From JAEYXS01 sp943367715 (GTDB lineage: Bacteria; Verrucomicrobiota; Verrucomicrobiia; Limisphaerales; JAEYXS01): a stretch of 64,000 nucleotides of DNA. Below the pieces are notes generated by a model. It did no database searches, was not told the origin of the DNA, and saw only the letters and a list, made by a program, of their open reading frames with translations. This document shows, piece after piece, positions 31,593 through 42,400 of this stretch; within the stretch, counting starts at the first letter, position 1, and each line of letters begins with the position of its first letter. A program made the position numbers and the translations under genes. The stretch covers positions 62,001-126,000 of the forward strand of contig CALRJY020000009.1 of assembly GCA_943367715.1 (NCBI GenBank). The letters run 5' to 3'.

Positions 31593-33674
31593 ATGGGCTG
31601 GTTCGCACAGTGCAAGGCAGTATGGCAACGGCTCCGCAGCCCTTTTATGCGGACGCCGTCGCTCGATGCTGTTATCGCCTCGGCCTCGCCCACGGAATCC
31701 ATTGAGGAACGGCTGAACTGGTTCTGTGACCTGCTCGAATGGATACGCCACCCGGGAGAAAAGGTGGTGGATGCGGAGGAGCCGCGCGGCAAGGTGCAGA
31801 CGGGTCGCGTGCGGTTGCTGCTCCAGACGCTGGAGCGCAATGAAACCCAGCGCATCGCGGTGGCGCGCACGCTCCGGTCCATTCTGCGGGACACGAGTGC
31901 GCTAGACCTGTTCTGCGAGACGGGCATTCCGCGCGAGCACGGTTTTTTTCGCGAGGTGTCTATCCGCCTGACCGAACGCTTCTTGCCGGACCGGCCTTAC
32001 AGTGGCGAACTCGGCATGCTTTTCGACCGCCTCTTCCCGCACCGCGATGACCCGGATTGGCTCGAACGCCTGGATGAAGCGACCTTTGATCGCCTGAGGG
32101 AGCTGGTACAAGGCGACCTGGAGACCGAGGAATCTGAATGGGACACGATTCAAGTGGATATGGAGGAGGCGCTCATCCAGCTCGCCGCCAGTGTGCGCAT
32201 CGCCGGAACATCCCTGGAAATCCGCTCCCGTATCACCCGTAAACATTTTCGCGAGCTACCCTTCTTTAAGCTCACGGCGGCTACTGAAGCTTTGCTCGCA
32301 CTACGGCGCAGCCAACCCGAGGCTGATCTGAGCGCCGAGCTGAATCACCTGCGGGCGCAGATTGAAAGTTGTGGCAAGGGCATTGATACGGCTTACACGC
32401 ATCTCGAGGAATACGGCGTCAGCACGGACATCGTGTACCAGCTCGACCGCATGGAGAAGCAGTTGCAGCGCATGGGCATCTTGCTGGAGCTGATGCTGAA
32501 CAAAGATGCGCGCGTGACGCGAATGGCGGGTTTCATCGCCCAACTTGTTCGCGAACATCAGCAACATCGCGGAGTGCGTTCCTTGATCCGCGGCAATCTG
32601 CAGTTGCTCACCCGCAAGATGGTCGAGCGGACGGCGGAGACGGGCGAGCACTACATCGCTCGGGATCGCAAGCAGTATAAGGACATGTTCCAGCACGCGG
32701 CGGGTGGTGGTGCAGTGATGGCAGTGACCACGTGGGTGAAATTCGGATTGGCCACCATCGCTTTTCCTCAACTGATTGGCGGAATCATCCTTGGTTTCAA
32801 CTACGCCGTTTCTTTCGTGGCCATCCAGTTGTGCGGTTTCACGCTGGCGACCAAACAGCCCGCCACCACCGCACCGGCACTTGCGGCGAAAATGCACAAT
32901 GTGCGCGATCCGGTAGCGTTGGAAAAACTGGTGGATGAGATCGTCTGTCTCATCCGCTCGCAGATGGCTGCCATCGTGGGCAACTTGGCGCTGACGTTTC
33001 CATTGGCACTGTTGATCGCCTATCTCGGGCATATGGCCATGGGCGAGCCGATGCTCGGAATGGAGAAAGCGGAGAAGACCCTGCGCTCGCTTTCGGTCTT
33101 CGGCCTGACGCCATTCTATGCGGCGTTCACCGGCGTATTGCTCTGGTTCACCGCCTTGGCAGCGGGCTTTGGCGACAACTGGTTCGCCTATCACCGTTTG
33201 CGCAACGGCATGACGAACAGCTTGCGTCTGCAGTTCATCTTCGGGCCCAAGGGAGCCGCCCGGCTGGCGAAGTTCCTGGATGATGGTATCGCGGGTCTAA
33301 CGAGTAATATCCTGCTCGGCTTCCTGCTCGGATTGCTGCCCGTGTTCGGCACGTTGACGGGTCTGCCCATCGATGTGCGGCACGTGACCTTGGGCACCGG
33401 CCAATTCGCCGCCTCCATTTACACGATCGGACCGGAAGTGGTTTATCTGAATGCCTTCTGGCTTGGGCTGGCGGGCATCGCGGTCATCGGCACGCTCAAT
33501 GTGTCGGTCAGCTTCGGCCTGGCCATGTGGGTGGCCATCCGCGCCCGAGACGTTTCTGCGCCAGATCGAAAGGCCATCTATCAAGCCGTCTGGCAACGCT
33601 TCTGCCGCAAACCCTTCACCTTCCTCTGGCCGGGGAAAGATGAAGTGGCAACCGAGGCTCCTGCCCATGGGTGA
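31593..33674 (+). CDS. Gcr-type 'site-specific recombinase' family membrane protein
   Basis: 693 residues. The N-terminal 370 residues are soluble and helical (SIEERLNWFCDLLEWIRHP; a VRLLLQTLERNETQRIAVA block). The C-terminal half has about six membrane helices with charged loops. The whole matches the family annotated SpecificRecomb (Gcr of Neisseria), whose recombinase activity has never been convincing given its membrane topology. I therefore call it an inner-membrane protein of unknown function. It converges on dinB with a 5-nt gap. Confidence 0.8.
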   Translation: MGWFAQCKAVWQRLRSPFMRTPSLDAVIASASPTESIEERLNWFCDLLEWIRHPGEKVVDAEEPRGKVQTGRVRLLLQTLERNETQRIAVARTLRSILRDTSALDLFCETGIPREHGFFREVSIRLTERFLPDRPYSGELGMLFDRLFPHRDDPDWLERLDEATFDRLRELVQGDLETEESEWDTIQVDMEEALIQLAASVRIAGTSLEIRSRITRKHFRELPFFKLTAATEALLALRRSQPEADLSAELNHLRAQIESCGKGIDTAYTHLEEYGVSTDIVYQLDRMEKQLQRMGILLELMLNKDARVTRMAGFIAQLVREHQQHRGVRSLIRGNLQLLTRKMVERTAETGEHYIARDRKQYKDMFQHAAGGGAVMAVTTWVKFGLATIAFPQLIGGIILGFNYAVSFVAIQLCGFTLATKQPATTAPALAAKMHNVRDPVALEKLVDEIVCLIRSQMAAIVGNLALTFPLALLIAYLGHMAMGEPMLGMEKAEKTLRSLSVFGLTPFYAAFTGVLLWFTALAAGFGDNWFAYHRLRNGMTNSLRLQFIFGPKGAARLAKFLDDGIAGLTSNILLGFLLGLLPVFGTLTGLPIDVRHVTLGTGQFAASIYTIGPEVVYLNAFWLGLAGIAVIGTLNVSVSFGLAMWVAIRARDVSAPDRKAIYQAVWQRFCRKPFTFLWPGKDEVATEAPAHG

Positions 33675-33679
33675 GTGAA

Positions 33680-34795
33680 TTACGCTTTCGACTTTTTCGC
33701 TGCCGCTGCACTTTGCTCAAAAGGAAAACGCAGTTGCTGCACCCGCAATTCCGTCAACCCGCTCACTCCCAGCCCGATCAATCGCAACGGCCGGTGCACC
33801 AATTTCTCCTTCGCGAGCAACCAACACCCAAAGCGATAAATGTCCTTCGCTTCAATCACCGATTCCTCAAACGAGATCTGTCGCGTGAGCGTGGTGAAAT
33901 CGCTGTAGCGCACTTTCACTTGGATGGTGTGTGCGGCCAGCCGCCGTCGTGCGAGCTTGGCCGCGATGTCATCCGCCTGTTCCTTCAGGCACGCACGCAG
34001 GATGGGCCGGTCATCCGTGTCTTTGAGAAAGGTGTTCTCGCTGCTGATGCTCTTGACGTCATCGCCCAATTCCAGCGCTCGATTGTCTTCCCCGAAGGCA
34101 AAGCGTTTCAGCTCCGGTCCCCAAGAACCAACCAGCGCACGCAAATCTCCTTTGTAATCCTGCAAATCACCCACCGTCCGCAACGCGGCGTTGTGCAGTG
34201 TCTCTTCCGTGACCTTGCCGATGCCGTGCAGCGAGCGTACGGGCAGGGGACGCAGGAATGCCACCTTCTCCGATTCGCGGATGAGTGTGAGACCATCCGG
34301 CTTTTGATAATCACTCGCGAGCTTCGCGAGCAGCTTGTTGGGAGCGATGCCGATGGTGGCGGTGAGATCGCGTTCACGCTTGATCGCCGCCTTGATCTCG
34401 CGGGCCAGCGGCAATGAGCTTTCCAAGCTGGCATCATGCGTCTCCGCCTGAGCGCGCGCGGAGACATCCATGTAGGCCTCGTCCACGGAAACTTGCTGGA
34501 TGAGCTCGCCAATGAAGCGTTGAAGGATGGCCATGATGGCATGCGACTCGGCTTTGTACGCCTCCATGCGTGGTCGGATGAAGATGCCGTTCGGACAAAG
34601 CCGCCCGGCCGTCATGCTGGGCATGGCGGAGCGCACGCCGAATTTGCGCGCCTCGTAACTGGAAGCACTGACCACGCCGCGCTGCGTCGGCGGTGAGCCG
34701 ACGATGACCGGCTTGCCCTTCAATTCAGGCCGGTCACGCTGTTCGACGGATGCATAAAACGCATCCATATCGAGATGGAAAATCACGCGGAACAT
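33680..34795 (-). CDS. dinB: DNA polymerase IV (Y-family)
   Basis: 371 residues. Catalytic residues lie in FHLDMDAFYASVEQRDRP and SVDEAYMDVS; GIAPNKLLAKLASDYQKPDG and LHGIGKVTEETLH (helix-hairpin-helix) are conserved. The little-finger domain is complete, and the tail ends lysine-rich without an obvious clamp-binding QLxLF. It performs error-prone translesion synthesis. No SOS box could be confirmed in the upstream 55 bp. Confidence 0.95.
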   Translation of the reverse strand: MFRVIFHLDMDAFYASVEQRDRPELKGKPVIVGSPPTQRGVVSASSYEARKFGVRSAMPSMTAGRLCPNGIFIRPRMEAYKAESHAIMAILQRFIGELIQQVSVDEAYMDVSARAQAETHDASLESSLPLAREIKAAIKRERDLTATIGIAPNKLLAKLASDYQKPDGLTLIRESEKVAFLRPLPVRSLHGIGKVTEETLHNAALRTVGDLQDYKGDLRALVGSWGPELKRFAFGEDNRALELGDDVKSISSENTFLKDTDDRPILRACLKEQADDIAAKLARRRLAAHTIQVKVRYSDFTTLTRQISFEESVIEAKDIYRFGCWLLAKEKLVHRPLRLIGLGVSGLTELRVQQLRFPFEQSAAAAKKSKA

Positions 34796-34849
34796 TCGAC
34801 GAATGGGTCGTTAACATGTCTGCGGGATGAATGCAATGAAGCCGCGTTC

Positions 34850-36094
34850 CTACTCGTAGCGAAGCGCATCGATCGGATCAAGCTGGGCAGCTTTCCTGGC
34901 GGGATAAAAACCAAAGAAAATACCGACAGCGGCACTGAAGGCGAAGCTGTACAGAATGGCATCCGGCGAGGTAAGCGTAGGCCAGCTTTTGAGCTGCGTG
35001 AGCACCTTGGACGCGACCATGCCCAAGATGATCCCCAAGACGCCACCGGTGCAACTTAGCGTGATCGCCTCGATCAGGAACTGCGCCAGCACGTCACGCG
35101 GACGTGCGCCCAAGGCCATGCGAATACCGATCTCCCGCGTGCGTTCCGTGACGCTGACCAGCATGATGTTCATGATGCCGATGCCGCCGACGAGCAGTGA
35201 GACGATGGCCACGCCGCCCAGCAGATACTGCATCGTTTCCTGCGTGGCGCTCATCGCACTGGCCAGTTCTTCCTGCGAGCGGATCGTGAAATCGTCCGGA
35301 CGGCCCGCCGTGATGCGATGCGTCTGGCGCAATAGATCGGCGATGCGTTGCTGCACTTCGGGCATCATCTCCATCGTCTCCGTCTGCACGTTGATGCCGC
35401 GCAGCGTGGGACTGTTCAGCAGCCGTTTCATGGCGGTGGTGTAGGGGATGATCAGGCAATCATCGTAATCCGTGTTACTGCCCGGGGAACTCCCTTTGGG
35501 ATTCAACACGCCGATGATGGTGAAGGGGATGCTGCCGCCGCTGCTGCCACCGCCCATGCTGACACGCACGACTTGGCCGACCGGATCATTGCCCTCAAAC
35601 AAAGTCTGCGCCGTCGTCTTGCCGATGACGGCCACCTTGGAAGCAGTGGTGATGTCCGGATCGGAAAAGAACGAGCCGTCTTTGATAGTCCACGAACGGA
35701 TGGCGAAGTAATCTGGCGAAGCGCCGATGATGCTCGTGGACGTGTTCAAGCCGCCCGCGATCACCTGGCGCGAGGTGCGAACCTCCGGGCTGATGTTCCG
35801 CACACCCGGCACTTCCCGGCGGATCGCCTCCATGTCCTCCAATGTCAGCGTGGAGGAACTGCCGGAACCGAAACTGACACCGCCACGGGAAAAATTGCCC
35901 GCGAAGATGAGCATCACATTCTCACCCATCGTCGCGATCTGCTGCTGCACCATGTACTTCGCGCCATCACCCAGACTGACCGTGGTGATCACTGCGCCTA
36001 CGCCGAAGATGACGCCCAGCATGGTGAGCACTGCGCGCATTTTGTTGCGGAGCAGGGCCCGGAAAGCGATGCGGATGGCGGCGAAAAATCTCAT
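34850..36094 (-). CDS. MacB-like ABC transporter permease
   Basis: 414 residues. An N-terminal helix (ALLRNKMRAVLTMLGVIFGV) is followed by a large periplasmic MacB core domain (about 50-280). Three C-terminal helices carry the FtsX motif (GGIGIMNIMLVSVTERTREI, then LGARPRDVLAQFLIEA). The start overlaps the ATPase stop by 4 nt (36091-36094). With the ATPase and adaptor it forms a tripartite MacAB-type exporter; no outer-membrane TolC gene is present. Confidence 0.93.
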   Translation of the reverse strand: MRFFAAIRIAFRALLRNKMRAVLTMLGVIFGVGAVITTVSLGDGAKYMVQQQIATMGENVMLIFAGNFSRGGVSFGSGSSSTLTLEDMEAIRREVPGVRNISPEVRTSRQVIAGGLNTSTSIIGASPDYFAIRSWTIKDGSFFSDPDITTASKVAVIGKTTAQTLFEGNDPVGQVVRVSMGGGSSGGSIPFTIIGVLNPKGSSPGSNTDYDDCLIIPYTTAMKRLLNSPTLRGINVQTETMEMMPEVQQRIADLLRQTHRITAGRPDDFTIRSQEELASAMSATQETMQYLLGGVAIVSLLVGGIGIMNIMLVSVTERTREIGIRMALGARPRDVLAQFLIEAITLSCTGGVLGIILGMVASKVLTQLKSWPTLTSPDAILYSFAFSAAVGIFFGFYPARKAAQLDPIDALRYE

Positions 36095-36906
36095 GACGGT
36101 ATCATCTGGATGGCTTCGGAAGCCACCTTGAGCTTGTGCAGTTCTTCTTCGGCGCTGAAACGGTTTTCCACGAGCTTGTCCGTCACCACGCGACCATCGC
36201 GCATGACGACGTTACGTTTGGTATATTGGGCGATGTCCAGTTCGTGCGTCACCATGATGATGGTGATGCCCTGGTCATTCAGTTTCTGGAAAACGCCCAT
36301 GATCTCGATACTCGTTTTGCTATCGAGGTTACCCGTGGGCTCGTCCGCGAGGATGAGGGCGGGATCGTTCACCAAAGCACGGGCGATGGCCACGCGCTGT
36401 TGTTGGCCGCCGGAAAGGCGGTTGGGTGTGTGGTCCAGGCGATTGCCAAGGCCCACAAGCTCCAGCGCCTTCGTCGCCTTTTCTTCGCGGTCGGGAAAAC
36501 GTTTGTGACGCGCGTAGAGCATGGGCAGTTCTACGTTCTCCAAAGCCGAGGTGCGGGAGAGGAGATTGAAGCCTTGAAAGACGAAACCTATCTTCTCATT
36601 GCGGATGTCGGCGAGTTCACCGCGATCCAACTCGGAGACATCGATGCCATCCAGAAAATATTCTCCTTTGGTGGCGCGATCGAGGCAACCGAGGATGTTC
36701 ATCATCGTCGATTTTCCCGAGCCAGAAGCGCCCATGAGCGCCACGAATTCGCCGGGCTTGATGTCCAGCGTCACTCCTTGCACGGCCTTCACATCCACTT
36801 CACCGGTGAAGTAGGTCTTGTGGATGTCCGTCAGCTTGATGACCGGCTGGACGGATGTGTTTCCGCCGGTTCCGGGCTGTGCGGTTGTATTGGGTGGCTG
36901 GCTCAC
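36091..36906 (-). CDS. MacB/LolD-type ABC transporter ATP-binding protein
   Basis: 271 residues from GTG 36906 (reads MSQPPNTTAQPG). The apparent longer ORF runs into the adaptor gene and has low-complexity sequence, so it is rejected. Walker A GASGSGKST, Q-loop VFQGFNLL, signature LSGGQQQRVAIARAL, Walker B ALILADEPTGNLD and the H-loop THELDIAQ are all present. It energises the permease with which it overlaps. A 25-nt gap separates it from the adaptor gene. Confidence 0.93.
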   Translation of the reverse strand: MSQPPNTTAQPGTGGNTSVQPVIKLTDIHKTYFTGEVDVKAVQGVTLDIKPGEFVALMGASGSGKSTMMNILGCLDRATKGEYFLDGIDVSELDRGELADIRNEKIGFVFQGFNLLSRTSALENVELPMLYARHKRFPDREEKATKALELVGLGNRLDHTPNRLSGGQQQRVAIARALVNDPALILADEPTGNLDSKTSIEIMGVFQKLNDQGITIIMVTHELDIAQYTKRNVVMRDGRVVTDKLVENRFSAEEELHKLKVASEAIQMIPS

Positions 36907-36931
36907 GTGTGCCCAAAAGTTGAGTTTCCGC

Positions 36932-38416
36932 TTACCGTGGACCACGACCGCTGCCGCCAAACCCGCTGCCACCGCTGGCGAAGGGGTTCGTGGCCGCCGG
37001 GGCGCCGCCAGCGGCGGTGCTGGTGGTGATGGTCTGGCCGGTGACGATGACATCGCCTTCCTTCAATCCGTCGATGACTTCCGTGTAAATGCTGTCGGCG
37101 ATGCCCGTTTTCACGGTCACTGCTTTCATATCCGCGACCGTCAGATTGGTGCTGCTGAGCGAGCCGTCCACCACGTAGATGGTGCGGGTGGCCGGGCGAT
37201 CGCCAGCGGGACGGCTTTTACCTTTGCCACCACCGCGGCCGCCGCCACCGCCAGGACCACCACCGCCGCCGAAGCCGAGTTGTTGGGGAGTGATCGCGCC
37301 GGATTTCATCATCTCGCCCATCTTGGCGCGCATGGCGTCGCTCATCTGTTCTTCCTTTTGGCGCAGGTCTTTCACCTTGGCGATCATCGCTTCGGGCGTT
37401 TGCGGGATATCCTCGGCCTTGGCCGCGCCGGCAGTGGCGTTCGTGCCGCCAGCTTTCGTCGTGGCGGGAGCGGGAGCATTCGGGGGCTTGAACCGGAGGG
37501 CTGCGTTCGGGATGCGGACCACGTCCGGCCGCTTGGCGGTGATGATCTGCACGTTGGCTGTCATGCCGGGCTTCAACTTGCCGTCGGCATTGTCCACGTT
37601 GATGATGGTGTCATAGGTGACGACGTTCTGGACGCTGATGGGCGAGTTGCGCACCTGGGAAACCAATCCGGCGAAGTCGCGACCTGGGAAGGCATCGACG
37701 GTGAACTTCACCGTCTGGTTCGTCTCTACATTGCCGATGTCCGCCTCGGCCACGCTCGCGTTGATCTGCATCTTGGTCAGGTCATTCGCGATCATGAAGA
37801 GCAGGGGAGCATTCATGCTGGCGGCCACGGTCTGGCCGACGTCCACCTTACGATCAATGACGATGCCATCAATGGGGGCCACGATCGTGCAGCGTTCGAG
37901 ATCCACCTTGGCGCTGTTCACCTGCGCCTTGCGCGTCTGCACCTGGGCCTTGGCCTGGGTGAGGTTGACCTGGGCGGTGTCGTATTCCGATTCGGAGACG
38001 AGCTTTTCGTTGTAGAGGGAGGTGGCGCGTTTGGCGTTCACTTCTGCCAGTTGCAGGGCGGCCATGGCGCTGGAGAGATCGGCTTCCACTTGCAGCAGGC
38101 GGGTCTGATAGGTGGCGGGGTCGATCTCGGCCACGATGTCACCGGCTTTGACCTTGGAGTTGAAATCGACGTTCAGCTTCTTGATGAGGCCGGAGATCTG
38201 GCTGCCCACCTGCACGTTGATGACCGGGTTCAAGGCCCCGGAGGCGGTCACTTGCTGGGTGATGTCGCCCCGCTCGATCTTGGCGGTATTGAACTGGGGT
38301 TTGGACTTGGCGGCGTTCTTCTTCTCCCACTGCTGCCAGCCATAGTAGCCGCCATAGGCGATGCCGCCGAGGACGATTAACCAGATGATCCAGCCGAAAT
38401 TGCGTTTACGCGCCAT
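36932..38416 (-). CDS. MacA/HlyD-type periplasmic adaptor subunit
   Basis: 494 residues. One N-terminal membrane anchor (FGWIIWLIVLGGIAYGGYYG) precedes the barrel-sandwich hybrid region (IERGDITQQVTASGALNPVI), a long coiled-coil hairpin (about 120-200) and a lipoyl half-motif (TIVAPIDGIVIDRKV). A glycine-rich and a lysine/arginine insert (GGGGGPGGGGGRGGG) near residues 384-398 is unusual. It connects the ABC transporter to an outer-membrane channel. First gene of the three-gene operon. Confidence 0.92.
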   Translation of the reverse strand: MARKRNFGWIIWLIVLGGIAYGGYYGWQQWEKKNAAKSKPQFNTAKIERGDITQQVTASGALNPVINVQVGSQISGLIKKLNVDFNSKVKAGDIVAEIDPATYQTRLLQVEADLSSAMAALQLAEVNAKRATSLYNEKLVSESEYDTAQVNLTQAKAQVQTRKAQVNSAKVDLERCTIVAPIDGIVIDRKVDVGQTVAASMNAPLLFMIANDLTKMQINASVAEADIGNVETNQTVKFTVDAFPGRDFAGLVSQVRNSPISVQNVVTYDTIINVDNADGKLKPGMTANVQIITAKRPDVVRIPNAALRFKPPNAPAPATTKAGGTNATAGAAKAEDIPQTPEAMIAKVKDLRQKEEQMSDAMRAKMGEMMKSGAITPQQLGFGGGGGPGGGGGRGGGKGKSRPAGDRPATRTIYVVDGSLSSTNLTVADMKAVTVKTGIADSIYTEVIDGLKEGDVIVTGQTITTSTAAGGAPAATNPFASGGSGFGGSGRGPR

Positions 38417-38518
38417 AGGTCAATGTCGATAAATGAGATACGACTCGCTATTACAACACCGGGAACGCCAGAAAGTTATGCAGAAAATGGGAGAAAGCAA
38501 AGGAGGAAGAAATGGACC

Positions 38519-38571
38519 GGGAAAACATCGAACATCGAACGTCCAACTCCCAACTTCGAAAGGGGATAAGA
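38519..38571 (+). repeat. 'AACATCGAACAT' dispersed repeat, third copy
   Basis: AAAACATCGAACATCGAACG, then CCAACTCCCAACTTCGAAAGGGG. It shares the AACATCGAACA(C/T) start and CGAAAGGGG end with 5910-5969. Confidence 0.6.
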
Positions 38572-38710
38572 ACAGGAGGGCGCAGAGGAAACAAAGGGAG
38601 AAGGTCGGGGAAACGGCTGATTGGGTGGTTGCGAGGTGGCTTTCTGGGGGATAGGCTGGTGGTAACGACAGGTCGGAATTCTTGTGAAGGGGTATTGGAA
38701 CAGTCCCATA

Positions 38711-39415
38711 ATGCGGCGTCTGCTCTCGAAAAAGGGGGTGATGGGGTTTTTCTGCCTGTTTGTCGGAGTGGGCGTGCTCTGGTGGCTGTTGGTGCCGAAG
38801 GAGCCTTCGTATCAGGGGAAGACGCTGACGGAGTGGCAGGAGGAGGTAATGAACGCTTATCCCGCAGGAAGCATGAGGAGCCATCAAGGGTACCTTAATG
38901 GAATCCGGCAAAAGTTTGGAGCCCCGTTTAAGGCGATGGGTACGAATGTCATTCCTTTCCTATTGCAGCAGATTCAGGCCAAAGATTTGGATTTTGAACA
39001 ATGGGTTAGTGCGAGGTGCGAAGATCGGGGTTGGCCTGTGCCGTTTTTTCGGAATGAATGGCACGACCGCAGATGTGCTGAGAAATCTTTTGCTGTGCTC
39101 AAAGAGCATGCTTATTCGGCAGTGCCGGAATTATTAAGGCTAGCGAGAGAAGACGGTGAATTGAGGCCGGTCATTCTCCAAACTCTGACCGGTATGGAAG
39201 TCACGTCTGAGGAGTTTTTGAGATTGCTGGTGGAACTGGCTCAAAGCAATTCCGAGGTGGACAGATTGGTTGCGAGGGATTGCCTGTATAAGCTGGGCTA
39301 TCAGGCAAAAGATGCGATACCAATGCTGGAGAAAGTTATCGTGAAGTATAAAGAAAATGGTTGGTCCACAAGTGAGTTAGAGCATCTTAGAGATGCTATC
39401 TCGAAGGAGTTTTAA
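38711..39415 (+). CDS. membrane-anchored HEAT-repeat-like protein
   Basis: 234 residues from ATG 38711 (MRRLLSKKGVMG); a GTG at 38684 would add 9. One N-terminal transmembrane helix (FFCLFVGVGVLWWLLV) is followed by a helical solenoid (SAVPELLRLAREDGELRPVI; RDCLYKLGYQAKDAIPMLEK) of two or three degenerate HEAT repeats. Probably a periplasm-facing scaffold. It ends 49 nt before priA in the same direction. Confidence 0.65.
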   Translation: MRRLLSKKGVMGFFCLFVGVGVLWWLLVPKEPSYQGKTLTEWQEEVMNAYPAGSMRSHQGYLNGIRQKFGAPFKAMGTNVIPFLLQQIQAKDLDFEQWVSARCEDRGWPVPFFRNEWHDRRCAEKSFAVLKEHAYSAVPELLRLAREDGELRPVILQTLTGMEVTSEEFLRLLVELAQSNSEVDRLVARDCLYKLGYQAKDAIPMLEKVIVKYKENGWSTSELEHLRDAISKEF

Positions 39416-39464
39416 TTTTCCACTCGACTCCGCCCACATCCCCTAGACAGTTCTCCGGTCGTTC

Positions 39465-42400
39465 ATGATTGCGCGGGTCACATTGGAAATCGCCTTGCGG
39501 CGCGAGTTTGACTACCTGGTCCCTTCGGAAATGGAGGGACAGGTGGAGGTGGGCACGCGTGTGAAGGTGCCTTTTGGCCCGCGTCAGGTCATGGGGGTGG
39601 TGACGGCGGTGGTGGATGACTCGCCGCACACCAATTTACGGGCGATTGCCAAGGTCATCGGCAAGCAATCCCTCGTTACGCCGAAGGTGCTGCAACTGGC
39701 GCGCTGGATCGGGGAGTATTATTGCTGCGCGCCGGAGACGGCCCTCAAGAGCGTCTTGCCGGAAGCGGTGCGCAAGGAGAAGGACGGCTGGCGGGAGCGG
39801 TTGGTGGTGCGGTTGCTGACGTTTCATGGAGAACCGCCCAAGCTTTCCAAGCGGCAGCAGGATCTGCTGAACATCCTAGAGGAGTGGCGCGAGATACCGT
39901 TGCAGAAGCTTCTGGAATTGGCGGGCACCACGAACGACACCGTTCGCCGACTGGAGGACAAGGGGTTGGTCGTCATCGAAAACCAAGTTTCCGAGCGTGA
40001 TCCGTATGAGCACGAGAATATCCTGCCTTCGGAGAATCTCGTCCTGAATCCAGAGCAGGCGAAGGCGCTGACCGCGATCAATCAGGCATTGGACCAATGT
40101 GCTGCCGGCTTCCAGCCGGCAGTCGGGGCGGGTGGCCGAAGCCAAACGTTGTCCAAAGAAACGGGTGGGGAACTTCTAATAGGATCGAAGGGCAAAAAAT
40201 CAAATGTTACGGCGGACGTCCTCCACTGCCGGCTGGAAGCCGGCAGCACGGGGGTGCGTGCTTCGGCGGACGAGAAGAAGCTGCCTGAGAATACGGATAC
40301 GGGTTTGCTATTCTTTGATCCGAAAGCTGAAAAAGAGGTTTATCGTGGTGAGTTGCCGCATTGGCGGCAAGGGGTGAAACTGTATTTCGTGACCTTCCGG
40401 TTGGATGATTCCGTAGCTCAAGAGCAATTGAAAGCCTGGCAGGAGGAGAAAGCGGTATGGAAATCATTTCATCCAGAACCTTGGAGCGAAAAAGATCAAG
40501 CAGAGTATAGCCGTCGTTTTACGGCTAAAATGGAAGACTTGTTGGATGCCGGATACGGTGCTTGTTTTTTGGCGAGGCCCGAAATTGGAGAGGTTGTGGA
40601 AAAGGCGCTTCGGCACTTCGACGGTGAGCGGTATCAATTGGGCGATTTCGTGGTGATGCCGAATCACGTGCATGTTCTGGTTCAACCTATCGAACCACAT
40701 GGTTTGGACGAAATATTGCATTCATGGAAATCTTTCACAGCTAACGAGATCAATCGCCTTGCTAAACGGAAGGGAGCGCTCTGGCGAGATGAGTCGTTCG
40801 ACCATATTGTGAGAAGCGGGGCGCAATGGGCCAAGTTCAAGCGGTATATCCAAGAAAACCCCATCAAAGCACGCATTAGTTCAGGCTATAGATTTGGAAA
40901 AGGAGGTTTGGAAGAAACAGGGGATGCGGCCCTGTTGACGAACAGTTCAACAGGTGGAGATGGCGCTGGACAAAGTGCTGCCAGCTTCCAGCCGGCAGAA
41001 GGGGGAGGCGTCCGTTTAGCTGGTCCAAAGACAAAGCCGGAAAATTTAGTCCAAGGGTCGCAGGTTTCGGCGGGCGTCGCGGACTGCCGGCTGGAAGCCG
41101 GCAGCACGGGGGTGCGTGTTGCGTCGGACCAACAAGGCCTCAGCACCTTCCTGCTGCACGGCGTGACCGGGAGCGGGAAGACCGAGGTTTATTTGCAGGC
41201 TTTGGCGCATACGTTGGAGCAGGGGAAGGGGGCCATCGTTCTGGTGCCGGAGATTTCGCTGACGCCGCAGACGGTGGAGCGGTTTAAGGCACGGTTCAGT
41301 TCGGGCAAATGCCAGACGCTGGTGGCGGTCTTGCACAGTCACCTGTCTTCCGGTGAACGGCATGATGAGTGGCATAAGATCCGGCAAGGGCGGGCGCGCA
41401 TCGTGATCGGCGCGCGCTCCGCCATCTTCGCGCCGGTGGAACCGCTGGGGCTGATCATCGTGGATGAGGAGCACGAGCATTCTTACAAGCAGGAGGAATC
41501 GCCGCGGTATCATGCGCGGGATGTAGCGGTGTATCGCGGGCAGATGGAGGGGGCGGTCGTGGTGCTCGGTTCAGCGACGCCGAGCATGGAGAGTTTCTAC
41601 AATGTGAAGCGGGGCAAGTATCAGCTCCTGGAGATGCCGACGCGCGCGGATGACAAGAAGATGCCCATCGTGCGGGTCATCGATATGCGCTCGGAGGCGA
41701 AGAAGGAGAAGGGCATTCCCATCTTTTCGAATCGCTTGAAGGAGGCGATTCATCAGCGGTTGGAGAAGAAAGAGCAGACGATTCTCTTCCTCAACCGGCG
41801 GGGGTATTCGTCTTCGTTGCAATGTCCGAAGTGCGGTTACGTGGCGGCGTGTCCGAATTGCAGCATCTCGCTCACGTATCATCGGCGCGCGCAGGAATTG
41901 CGCTGCCATATCTGCGCGCACGCTTCACCGGCGCCGACGCGGTGCCCGAATAACGAGTGCCGTGATCCGGCGATCCGTTATGCGGGGCTGGGCACGGAGC
42001 GGGTGGAGGAAACGTTGCTGAAACTGTTCCCGAAAGCGGTGATCAAGCGGATGGATTCCGATACGTTGAAGCGCAAGGAAGATTACCGCACCATTCTGGG
42101 CGATTTCCGGCGGGGGAAGATCGATATCCTGGTGGGCACGCAGATGATCGCGAAGGGGTTGCATTTTCCGAACGTGACGCTGGTGGGGATCATCTATGCG
42201 GACCTGGGTTTGCATCTGCCGGATTTTCGCGCGGGTGAGCGGACGTTTCAATTGCTCACGCAGGTGTCAGGTCGTGCCGGTCGTGGTGATGTGGAGGGCG
42301 AGGTGGTGGTGCAGGCGTTCACGCCGTTTCATCCGGCCATCCAATACGCGCGGCGGCATGATTATATCGGATTTTACGAACAGGAGATCGAGTTCCGGGA

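Noticed and set aside
36907..37053. N-terminal extension of the ABC ATPase
   Set aside because: It overlaps the adaptor gene and is alanine/proline-rich; GTG 36906 gives a normal-length ATPase.
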